64,000 bases of DNA from Allacma fusca (Eukaryota; Arthropoda; Collembola; Symphypleona; Sminthuridae). Positions 1 through 16,645 of the stretch are shown here, piece by piece (position 1 is the stretch's first letter; each line of letters begins with the position of its first letter). The DNA lies in NCBI GenBank assembly GCA_947179485.1, contig OX359249.1:3906001-3970000 (forward strand), given 5' to 3'. A program made the position numbers and the translations under genes. The notes under the pieces are model-generated. The model had not been told where the DNA came from. It saw only the letters and a program-made list of their open reading frames with translations, and ran no database searches.

Positions 1-34
1 GTTTGGATCCAGGAGTGCCATCTATACGTCTTAC

Positions 35-198
35 CTTTCTTGTTTGGAAAATCGCTCATAACTTCTGGGTTTTCCAACAAATTGCTTTGAAAATAATTCC
101 GGTGGATATGCAATACAATTCTGTACAAAAATATCCGTCCACAATTGTCTAGCATGATTAGATCCTGGAAAACCTCGGTTGGCAAACGTTATTGACCA
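35..198 (-). CDS. Internal exon of an unrecognised gene (partial)
   Basis: On the minus strand a frame stays open for about 54 codons. It starts after an AG at 199-200 and ends at a good donor, AAAG|GTAAGA (exon end 35). It reads WSITFANRG, then FPGSNHARQ, and has a normal protein-like composition (Trp, Tyr, Phe, Pro spread evenly, no stop). I do not recognise the family. No convincing neighbouring exon was found between 207 and 3264, so the upstream exon may lie beyond a long intron and the downstream exons lie left of the window. It could also be a chance open frame. The combination of open frame and donor is the only support. Confidence 0.4.
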
Positions 199-206
199 CT
201 CCGTAG

Positions 207-3200
207 AAACAAAAATATGTAATTGTAATTAAATAAATTAAAAAATAATTAATAAATAATTTATTGAAACCCCTATAGAACCGAAAATGTTTATGTTTTA
301 GGGTCAGCTCATGTAATCACAACAAAGTATATGTCTCCCCTCCAGTAATCTTCTTTCAACATTCAATGGGTCAAAAAAATCTCACAATCAGGCCGATACT
401 GTGGGGTGTAATGGAACAAACCCAATGCCATTGGACGAAACTTTGCGGAAAATATTTTTCTTAAATGACCTTTTCTGTTAAAATTATGTGTCCAGAGATA
501 CAATTTCTTTCTTTCTTTTAAATAGGTAATAATAATTAAATACTACAGGTAGCTACACTTAAAATATAAATTCATAATGTGAATATATGCAGCTTTTCAA
601 AATCCCACAACCATTATTCAATTCAATAAGCGTGAAAATGCAAATATGTATGCAGTAGATCAATGGAAATGTTGATTGCAACAAAAAAAATCAATGCAAC
701 GAATATAGACAAGTAGCCAATTCGGATACAGTACAGTGACTTCAGTCAGTATTTAATATTAGCTCTTTTTATTTTAAATCGGTGGGAGCGAATATTTAGC
801 TCAAAAGCAGTATTTTGGCGATTACATGCCATCAGTATGTTTTATACGTTCTCTTCACATTCAAGGTCACAAGTCACAATCAATAACAAACATATTTCCT
901 AATAAAAATTGATCTTTAAAATTACACAAAATGTTCAAATTCACAGTTCATTTTTCTAGTACTATTTTGTATGGGAAGCTCTTTTGTGTTCCCTTGCGCT
1001 GAACGCTCGAAAGCATTGGCTTTATAGCAAAGCATTTATAACTGCCGTCGACAATTCATCCCCTCTAGAGATGCAAGAAACAAAAGTTCCAACGAAAGAA
1101 TCCCCGGCCCCTTCAGTGACCATAACCATGACCTTTGGTACTAGAAATATCTCATAAGATGTACGAGAGTTGTCCCACATTAGCGCTCCATCCGATCCCA
1201 AAGTTAAAATTATGTTAGTGCAACCAAGCTCCTTAGTTTTGCGAAAACTTTGTTTTTTCGTTTAAAAACATTGTGAAAGGAATGATTTACCGAGAATTCA
1301 CGAAATGAAGTCCATAAAAATTGAGCCCACTACAGTTACTAGTTACATCAGTCATTTTGCATTTAGATAAGGCCAGCATGACTTCTTTCCTTTAGTAAAT
1401 TTCTTTTGCAGAATTGCAGTTTTATGGCTCAGTGTATGGATGTACTAAAATGCTTGAAATTTTAAGTGTGAGTAATTGTACTGGTAACTTTTGTAATTTT
1501 TACTACTACAGATTTCAAATGTAGGTTAAGCATATCTAACTGACGGTATTAACATCAATAATAATTGGCTACAGTTGCATACGGGCCGACTGGCGCGGCT
1601 CCATGTTAAAAAATGATGTTGCAAGTTGCAATGCCATTTTAATCTTTTGTCGTTATGCATAAAACGGATTTTTATTATCACAGTTGATTCAAATAATATT
1701 AAACATTGTATGTATGAAAAGGATTAACATCGCGAGTCGTCTATTTCGATGTATAACTAATTGCATAAGATTTGACAACTAGTACCAAAAATAAATAATG
1801 CTTCCTGGTAAACTTAGAATACCAGAGTGAATGATTATGCTTCCATACATTTTTACATACTTATTTATATTTAGAAATAAAAGCACAAGTAAAAAGAAGT
1901 GTATTGTCTTGTAAATAATTTCTCCTTGGTTGTAACACTCATAAGTTAACAATTATTCTGGAACAGAAAGTACACTGAATAAAGTATACGTACACATAAC
2001 AATTATTGTGTCATCTGTGATAGTTATAAAATTCTAACACATATCTACTTTTTACATCATTAATAATAGCCACGACAAATAGATTAATATGATGAAGTTG
2101 AGTATGGTTATACATTTAAAAGAGCGCATTATTCTGGATTACAATTACGTTCACATATCACATCCAATTAATAGATTAATGCTAGTGGTGTATCCTACAA
2201 TCAATGATATTAGTTGATTCTAATACAGTAGGTTATCTACTCTACAACATGAAACAGTGCAGCAGAAAGAAGTACTACGAATCATCTACAATTCTGATCT
2301 ACCCTATAGTCTAAATAGAGAGCCAAAGTTTGGAAACTTTACAGCGCAATAAGTCAGCAATATCAACATTCATTTCTTACGTCTTGGTAACACGGCAAGA
2401 ACATTCATTTTAGCCAGCCTTTCATTTAGAATAGCAATATTTTTGTAATAGCAGCAACATTTACACGACTAGTTCTTGTTCCTGCATAGTTTAACATGAT
2501 GATTGTAGGTAACATATCCACAGGGTAAGTTACAGACACAATAGATCCTTGGTAGCAAGCATTTCCCGAATAAGTTAATAATGTGCTGGTTTGTACAGTT
2601 TTAGCACTATTTGCATTTCAATTTCCCTAGTTGAAATAGAATTTTTAAAGACACATATCTTATTGCACTTTTTGCACTATCGGCACAGCTAAAGCACGAA
2701 GCTTAATTAGTAGGAAATGTCTCAATCAATATTTTGTTACATACTAAAGTATTTCTATAGTTCCCAACAAACTTCATAGAACACATACTTGAACTAACAA
2801 TAAGTAACTGGCAGACTCAAAACAAGTGCCAGAATTTTGGCAGCAATTTCCAAGTACGGGACTCTGAGCAAAATTAACTACGATTTTCATCATTCGATAT
2901 ACAAAAGTATGTGTACTTTAAAATTCGGGCGAGGATATGTATGTCTCCAAAACGAAATTATGGTTACTAAGAAGTTTCCACAGATGATACAGTCAGGTAG
3001 ATCATAAACATCAAACCTGCATTTCCTTGTTCGTGAACAAAGTTCATGCATTAATTGAAATACTACAAACCAATTTTAAGGCATATATTATTTACTGTTG
3101 TAGCTAAAAAAATAATCTGAAATTATTGTAGGTGCTAAATGCAATATACACTGAACAAACTTTATCGATGGTACGTGCTTGTACTAGAACACTAAATTGA

Positions 3201-3264
3201 ATAAACTCGAAAACCTGCTCAACAGGACAAAGTTCTGTAACTGATATAGCTACTCCGTCGATAA
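207..3264. other. Non-coding stretch (intron or intergenic, 3' flank of SLC66A2)
   Basis: This is AT-rich sequence with no open frame that looks like a protein. It probably contains the 3' UTR of the SLC66A2 gene on its right side, and either an intron or the upstream flank of the unrecognised minus-strand exon on its left. No RNA gene or transposon ends were recognised. Confidence 0.5.
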
Positions 3265-9337
<6,073 letters not shown>

Positions 9338-12300
9338 ATGGAGAAAATAGAGGCACAACTCCAGCCATTACCTTTTCGGTCTAGACGTTCAAAAAGAAAA
9401 TGGTCCCTGTTACTCCTATTGTGGTGCACTTTATCACTTAAACTTTCCGGAGTGAGAGCTGTTTTGTATAAGCCTGAAGAAACAGATGACGTAGATGAAA
9501 GCGTATTAGACACTGTCGCATCACCACACCATTTTCAGACCAAGACAGCAACCCCGCCCCCGACCTCATGTAACGCGACGAAATCAGTGCAACTTTCGGA
9601 TCTGAACCTTGAAGTTTGCGTGGATAAAGACAGTATGATAAGAATTAGTGCATTTACTGTATTCTCTTATGTACATACTAAATTAAATTAGAAAATGACT
9701 AGAGTACAATTGTAAAAAATTCTTGTAACAATTTAGTTACTCGGATGTTCATTTATAATTACAGAAATGTTTCTTATTTTTGACCCGTTCGATGAAAATG
9801 ATTTGTATCCTCCATGGACTTATCATGGATTTAATGGTAATTATAAAAATCATTTTTCAGTAATATCTCCGGCTGTAATTTATTTAAAGTTGTAAGAATA
9901 GATACCACGTCATGATCAGATAAACTTCGATTCTAGTTTATTTCTAACCATTTCTCAGGCCCGACAGAATGGCATAAAATCGATCCACGGCTTTTCAATA
10001 CTGATAGTAAATACAGTGGTCTATCCATGATACAGAAATATCCTCCAAATGGAAATGGTAAGTTATTTTCCACATACAGTTCACTCGTTATGAGGGAAGG
10101 CAAGACATTACTCTTATATGGAGAAAACTCGTCTCAGTGGCAAACGGTTGTGTGACCGAATAATTTTTAGCACCTTAGAAAGAAAGAGTACTAGTGTACG
10201 GTCCCTAGATAGGGTACACGCCGTGTACTACACGGTACTAGGTCGGCTAAATACATAAATAATACTATGAAGTGACTATTGTCGCCGGGTTTAAAATACA
10301 GTGTGCAAATTCAGCTGATAATTATATGCTAAATTTAAGATCAGGCAACACCAAAAACAAATGCACATAGTACAGCCACAACTCCACCAGCTCAATCCAA
10401 CTAGTACTGTCCAGTCTTGCAGTTTATCAGCCTCAGTCTTTTAGTCTTTTACTTACAGTCAGTATTACTTACAGTCAGTCTTTATGCTAACATACAGTCC
10501 AACTCAGTGTCAGTCCCAAGGAAAGTCTTGGGTCAAACTTCCGGTCAGTCCCCAAGGATACAAAATGACGCTAATTTCCATCCTGGGGCTTTAATAATGA
10601 CGCGATTTAAAATTGCTTAATATTGTACGCGCCTTCCATACATGAGACTTTTTATCAGTCTCAGTCAGTCTTTTTACAAAATGTAACAGTGTCACTCATA
10701 ATAAACGCCTTCAGTTAGTCAGTCTCACTCTTTTAAGAGTCAGTCTTTTCGTTTTGCCAATCAGTCTCAACCTCTCTGTCAAGTCTGGACAACGCTAAAT
10801 CCAACGATGAGAGCAAGGAATACTACGGGTTCGTACCGTCCTTCATGAGATTCAATGGATACTTGCTGGATAATTTCTGCGACGGCCAAATGCCTTCCCC
10901 AATTGTCATAAACCCGGAGAATGCCAAATTGAAAGATACGTTGTCAGAATTCGAGTACACACATATGGACGAGAGCTACGCTATTCAGATGTACTTTCCC
11001 GAGGATGGGACAAATCTTTGTACGTCCTGAAATATTTTTGTTTTGGTCCAGTCTTATCATTAGTCACTGTAGTAGACAGGATCCAATTATTTGTGTCCCT
11101 TGAACTTGCTCTTACAATTAGAAGGAAGGGACAAACTGCATCTGCCTCTATATCTCTTTTGAATTCGTTCACATTACTAAATTGTTTGACTCCAACAGTA
11201 ACTGTTCGAGCCATGGATGCCTGGGAATTGAGTAAAGCTCCTTGTATTTCTAAAGGAAGCGTGACTGGACCCGATTTGTGCTTAGACCGGTTTATCATCC
11301 ATTATGGTGTAGATGGGAAGACTGGTTCTGAGCATCGGTTAGGGAACAAAACGTAAGTTGTAAACGTACGTTTTTAATAATCTAACCTCTTCCTCTCTAC
11401 ACGAGCACCCCAGAAAGGAGCAAAATGTAAGACTTACAATAAAATTCTTTTGTAAACAAAAGGCATTGTGATAAATGGGTTTTTCCCAATACTTTTGATC
11501 GTATAAAGAAAATGTTCTTACAAAGAGGTCTCGCATAGAGAGAGTCCTTTATAATGGCAACGAATTGCAATAAACTAGCATGTAGGCAAGAGGTTCAACC
11601 GAGAAAAATCTTTATCCATTAGATTTGGAATGGAATTCCAATTTTTCTTTACCCTTCAAAAGACAAAAACGAGATCTGCTTCGGAGTTTTTCTACACTTA
11701 CTTGAATGAATATTTGTACGAAACTGGGAATTCAACTAAGGGGGAGCAGCTGAAAGGGAAGATGGTCCGGGCTTTGGCAGTCTTCGTCGAAGTTGTCGAC
11801 GTAAGAATAATGGTTTCAGAAAGTTATGTATCCTGACTTTATTAAGATGTAAATGGAAATAAATAAAATGATTCTATGGAGCAGGGCATTGAAACCGAGC
11901 CAAATATGCGGATTCTAGCAGAACTGGCGAAACTATTTTGGGCTTCATCGAATCATAATAAATTACGAACTATCCAAACGAAGCAAAAGGTTTTCAGATT
12001 TCAGCCATTTTTCCCCGTTTCGTTGTACTACACTTACAAAGGTTCTCTTACTTTCCCTCCTTGCTTTCCCGACCTGGATTGGACAGTTTTCGAGACACCT
12101 ATTAAAATCTCCAGAAAAGATGTAATCTGCAAGTGTTCTTTTGTCTAATTACTCTTAAGTCTTGTTACAAGAGATTCACACGAGACCTGAGATTTTTGCC
12201 ACTATAAAAACAACTTATCCCAACAAACAAGCAATCTCGTAAAACATTCTGTGAATAGATGGCCTGACCCAGTAAATGTGCCATTCTTATTGAGAAATCC

Positions 12301-12751
12301 TTCATTGACCAACCAATCACGTGTAACGAGATTTGATTGCTTATGATGAGGGAAAAAGTGGAGAATGCCATTTATTACTATTGTCCTGGAACCGTACCAA
12401 ATGTGCATATTTTTGAAAATATTCCAGTATGAGTCATTTCTATTCATACCAAGTGAGTTCGATGAGACGGGCTACGTCGCAGGGAATTTCCGGTCAATAG
12501 AAAGCATTTACGTCCAGTTTGAAGATCCTCTCGTGAATAAAGATGAGGAGGAGAGAAACCGTGGCAAAGAGGCGAGAGAGAATCGGGAAATTTTTAAAAG
12601 TTTGGCCCCACATGACACAACGAAGGAAGCCCTGTACGACTACTACGATACCGTCTCTGACTCTTCCGTCACCCTACTGCCATCAGTTCTTACAGGAATT
12701 TTGTCTTACACTTTATTATTTCCGTTCCAGTACATTAAGTTTCTGCTCTAG
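9338..12751 (+). CDS. Carbonic-anhydrase-related protein (alpha class, probably catalytically dead), eight exons
   Basis: Predicted exons are 9338-9632, 9765-9836, 9959-10057, 10765-11019, 11199-11352, 11623-11800, 11885-12121 and 12428-12751, joining in phase to 537 aa. An N-terminal hydrophobic stretch (LLLLLWCTLSLKL) suggests a signal peptide or anchor, and a hydrophobic C-terminus suggests a GPI or membrane anchor. The alpha-CA domain is clear: WTYHGFNGPTEWHKI, CDGQMPSPIVI, LDRFIIHYG..GSEH, MEFQFF, YYTYKGSLTFPPC and NFRSIE. Compared with the catalytic family (QFHFHWG, ELHLVH), zinc ligand His94 is Ile, His96 is kept and His119 is Gln. The gatekeeper Glu in GSEH and the Thr in GSLT are kept; the following Thr is Phe. 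So hydration activity is unlikely, as in vertebrate CARPs. The acceptor of exon 4 (10764) lies inside a CAGTC-rich repeat and is the least certain junction. Confidence 0.82.
10390..10770 (+). repeat. Degenerate CAGTC-rich block in an intron of the CA-like gene
   Basis: The pentamer CAGTC/TCAGT recurs many times with irregular spacing (for example around 10432-10447, 10456-10480, 10495-10550, 10655-10670 and 10715-10770). Similar patches lie at 7615-7700 and 8955-9060. This may be the interior of old transposon copies, but I could not find matching inverted ends or target duplications. Confidence 0.5.
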
Positions 12752-12800
12752 TCTTTAAAATAATTATTCCACTGTCGATTTTATCATACGACTGTTCATT

Positions 12801-12806
12801 AATAAA
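12801..12806 (+). promoter_or_regulatory. Candidate poly(A) signal of the CA-like gene
   Basis: A canonical AATAAA lies 50 bp after the predicted stop codon of the carbonic-anhydrase-like gene. Confidence 0.5.
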
Positions 12807-13410
12807 TCTAATTCTACAATTTTTTCATGTCTTAGGTAATGTTATGAGCAACCATTTTATTAAAATCCAACTATTAATAATTATTTTAGTTTTTAAAGCA
12901 TCCTGAACATGGACGACGTAAGAACTACCGCTGCATAGGGGGCGCTTATACTTCGCTGCGCTGCTCTTAAAACAATAAAATTATTTTTCCTCTCGCAACG
13001 CTCTCGTACTTAAAAATAATTTTGAACGCAAATTTTATGTCCACATGGGCAAAACTTTTTCGGGTGGAAATCCAGACTCAATGCCCCAAAAACAAGCAAG
13101 TACAAGTTTTATTTCAGAGAGAAATCATGTCAGATGGTGCCGTTTACTTGCCAAAGGGAGAAATTAGTTCACAAAAAGTACATACAAAGAAGATATTTTT
13201 TTAAAATCTGCTTAAATACATAATTTTTATTAATAACGTCAATAGCATCAAAAAATGTTAAGCCTACTCGAGTTAAAATCGAGGTTGGATGACTCACGTT
13301 GAGATAGAAGCGAACGACTGGAGGACACATTTCCTTATCTGGGAGTTTATTATGAGCTCCTGCATCTATGACTACTGAGCACTGGCTAAATTGTGGGGTG
13401 GCCTTATAGC

Positions 13411-14279
13411 CATGAGATCAAAGATGGGCCTTTTAATTCACCTTGCCTATTTCCTTCCTATAATTAAACTAACATAATGTGCCTCCCTATTTGCCTATAA
13501 TTATAATCCTCGTCAAGTTATCTCCCCCTTTTAAGGAAATGTTCAACGAAACGCCTTCCTTAAATCCTATAAAGGCTAAAGCTACACGAAGTTCCTTCCT
13601 ATAATATAGGAAACAGGGAGATGCCTACCTACATATATCCCTATAAATGTTCTTATAATAGTCCTTTTGGGAGTATCATGCAATTATACCATATTAGAAA
13701 GTACAAAACTACTGCTTCCCTATATAAGTACACTCTTAAAGTCCCTACAGAAAACCGAAAACCCCGCATGTGTCCAAATATCCTGTACTTAATAATACTA
13801 TATTTATTTATTGCTACGTTGGTCTGTTCCACGCTGAAAATTTGTTACATCATTGTCGACCAGATGTCCTAACAATCATGCTATTACATGCTTTACTTCT
13901 CCGAATTTTTACAACCATTGCTAATTTGTTGTAGTATAAAAGGTAGGGATTTCCCAACGCAACCTTATATATTCCTCTTCGAAATTATATGCTCTTATTG
14001 TTCAGTGCATCAGTTGCATGACTATACCCCTACTCGGCATGTCGGCATCAGTAGCATACCTGCTCCCTTCATATTATATTTATTTATGAAGCCCCTAGCC
14101 TAAATTTCCTGGGTGCCTATATTTATTCCCCAAACTTCCTATAATATTTTATTTGCATCTAAATATTATTGAACCTTGCCTATATCCTATCCTAGATTCT
14201 TGTTTTTTTGCTTCCTCCCTAGAACTTTTGCCTATAAAAGGGCCTAGATATAGGCAAGGGGCCCATCTTTGCATGAGAT
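13411..14279. mobile_element. Non-autonomous hAT element with CCTATA-rich interior and 8-bp TSD
   Basis: The element spans 13419-14271 (853 bp). It begins CAAAGATGGGCC and ends with the reverse complement, and both sides continue with a shared CTTGCCTAT after short unequal spacers. The flanks carry the direct repeat CATGAGAT at 13411-13418 and 14272-14279, an 8-bp target duplication. CAAAGATGGGC fits the general hAT terminal pattern (CArrGnTGGGC). The interior is full of degenerate CCTATA/CCTATAAT motifs in both orientations. Open frames inside it (around 13621-14103) have no protein character, so it is non-autonomous. It lies between the CA-like gene and the TMED gene. Confidence 0.87.
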
Positions 14280-15095
14280 CGTATTACTCCTTACTCCACA
14301 CTAAAGTTGTATACGCTGATTGTGGGAATGAAAGCAGAGCAGCAGAGCAGGCAGGCTGAATGTGCTCTCGTGCATTTAACACTTTCATAGTACGTCCCGA
14401 CACTGGAACCTCCACTTTAATACTCCTGCTATGAATTGGTACGTTGTGTAAGTAACAATAACAAAACTACAACTATATCCCGCTATATAAAGACAAAAAA
14501 AAATTACAAATGATAGAGTTTGCAAAACACTTTATCTAAATGTTGATTTCTTGATCACAGTTATAAATCGTGGACTAAATCCTCAAGCACCGCAACGCAT
14601 GGTTTTATTTTCTTTGACGTGTCTCATCTGCTAGTCGTATGTTCAAGTGTTTAATGACAGTTCATAAATTTAATATTTCTGTAGTATCATTTATTTTAAC
14701 TGTATTCTAAAAAAAACACTTGTTCAGCATCCTATTCAAGGACTGTTATTTCCCCATTATTTCATCCCGTTCTCTAATCTATTTTCCGTTTTCAACATTT
14801 TCGAGTGTCGTCGCTCCAAGTATGTAATAAAATATTTTCAGGTTCTATGTGACTCGATGAGTAATTATTTGTGTTATTTTATTTGAAACAAATGACAATA
14901 TCACATGTTAAGTAATCATTATTGTAAGTGATAGTATAATTTTGGAGCAGAATTATTATACTCTAGACTAGGAGCAGGGACTACTGGTGTGAATTGAGTT
15001 GGAGATTCTATTAAATATTGCAGGGTTAACATAGTATTAATCAAATCCGTCGTATTGTCTGTGATTGTATAGGAGAACGAGCTGAAATCTGGAAG
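14280..15095. other. Intergenic, 5' flank of the TMED gene
   Basis: AT-rich sequence with no supported gene. It should contain the promoter and 5' UTR of the downstream TMED gene, but no specific element could be picked out. Confidence 0.4.
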
Positions 15096-16645
15096 ATGGA
15101 GGGATGGAGACTATCTGTGTTGACATTTCTGGGCTGGCTCTTGATAAATCTGGGGGACTCAACTGACTTGACCACTCAAATTCTACCCGGTGAAGAAGAA
15201 TGTTTTTTTGAATTCGGGTCAATCAATAAAACTTTAACTTTAGACTATAATGTCATAGCGGCCAGTCAAGGCGAATTAGATATTAATTTCCAACTAACAG
15301 ACCCCTACAACCGGCCCTTAGTTACTGAGTTCCGAAAATCCGATTCTTCTCACAGGTGAGAATTTTTGAATGTATGGCTCTGGCATTCATTTTTTTGAGA
15401 GCGATGGGGGGAATCATTGAGACTTGCATTGATCTGTAATTTTGTTTAAGTGTGTTCTTGGGAATTATAATTTCAGTATCCCGGTAACTGTCGAGGGCCT
15501 TTACAAAGCCTGCTTCGATAATACATTTAGTCACTTTAGCGTCAAAACAGTAGCTTTTGGCATCACAGTTGAGACTGAAGATGAGGCTCATTGGAGGGAG
15601 TACCAAGATGTTGATCTACAACCTGAAGGAGTTTATGAAGTCACGATTGAAGAGATTCAAGTAAGATGACGTTTTCGGGATGAAATTCTTGTATGCTGTA
15701 TGGGTGAAATATTGTTTTTGTAGTACATATTTAAATGTTTTTGTATTGGAATCCTCAATGTAGGAAAAAACTAATATCGTGCGAGTCATCCTCACCAAGA
15801 TAAAGAAATTGCAGGAAGAATTTCGGGAGGTAGAGTCACGAGATCGAAGTACTGGTGAACACAATTATGAACGCGTTAATTTTTGGTCACTTGTCAACCT
15901 TGTCATTTTGGTATTGGTAGGATTCGTTCAGGTAAAAGCTTTTTTTTTCTCCGATGATGATTGGATACGGATGCTAAACGTTATGCAATAAGATGGATGT
16001 TGTTGGTTTCGAGAGGTTGCGAAACTAAGAACAAGAACTGCATATCAGTGATATGATATCACAAATCAGAGATCACGTGCACGTCAAAATTATTTCTTTA
16101 TTTAGTGATTTTTACGTGCTAATCAACCTGTTATGACTACAGTCAACTCTCGCTATAAGGGATGCTCAAGGGACCGGCAAAATCTGCCCGTTATAAGTAC
16201 TAATCCCTTATAAGCATAGTGTTATACATTACGTAAACGGGAATCGGGACTGCAAATTCCGATCCCTTATATCGAGAAATCCCTTATAAGGGTATCCCTT
16301 ATAGCGAGAGTTGACTGTATACTAGGCACTCTTTGGGATCATAATGGCTCGTACTTTTAATAGAGTCGTATTACCTCTACTTTATGGTGTTGTAATTGTA
16401 ATGTTGTAAATGCATTTCTACAACTTTACATTCGCAATAACATGCAATTTTATCAGTGCCATTAAGAGTAATAGTAATAACCGTATCGCATTGTACCTAC
16501 GGCATAAACAGAAATCAGGGGAAATATTTTTAAGGTTGTCTAATTTTGCTTACCTTTTGAATTGCAGGTGTTTATGGTGAAGGGTCTTTTTGATGAAAAG
16601 TATGGGGCAAAACGAATATTGCGCATGGCTACTGGGAAAAATTAG
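15096..16645 (+). CDS. p24 family cargo receptor (TMED, TMED1/5-like), four exons
   Basis: This is a type I membrane protein of the early secretory pathway; p24 proteins sort cargo into COPI/COPII vesicles between ER and Golgi. Predicted exons are 15096-15355, 15477-15660, 15764-15931 and 16568-16645, giving 229 aa. In order it shows a signal peptide (LSVLTFLGWLLINLGDS), a GOLD domain with the paired cysteines (GEEECFFEF and GLYKACFDN), a coiled-coil neck (TKIKKLQEEFREVESRDRS), the ERVNFWSLVN motif before the transmembrane helix (LVILVLVGFVQ), and a short cytosolic tail VFMVKGLFDEKYGAKRILRM. ERVNFWS and the LFDEK tail resemble the gamma-type TMED1/5 group. The tail ends GKN rather than in a clean KKXX, so its coatomer signal may be weak. 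The last intron (15932-16567) contains a pogo-like MITE. Confidence 0.9.
16138..16319. mobile_element. pogo/Tigger-like MITE with TA target duplication
   Basis: The element covers 16140-16317 (178 bp). Its ends, CAGTCAACTCTCGCTATAAG and the reverse complement, match over about 25 bp and are flanked by TA at 16138-16139 and 16318-16319. A CAGT start and a TA duplication fit the Tc1/mariner-pogo superfamily. Inner copies of CCCTTATA repeat in both orientations. It lies in the last intron of the TMED gene and encodes nothing. Confidence 0.85.

Noticed and set aside
13621-14103. Open frames inside the second hAT element
   Set aside because: They read through CCTATA-rich repeat and resemble no transposase.
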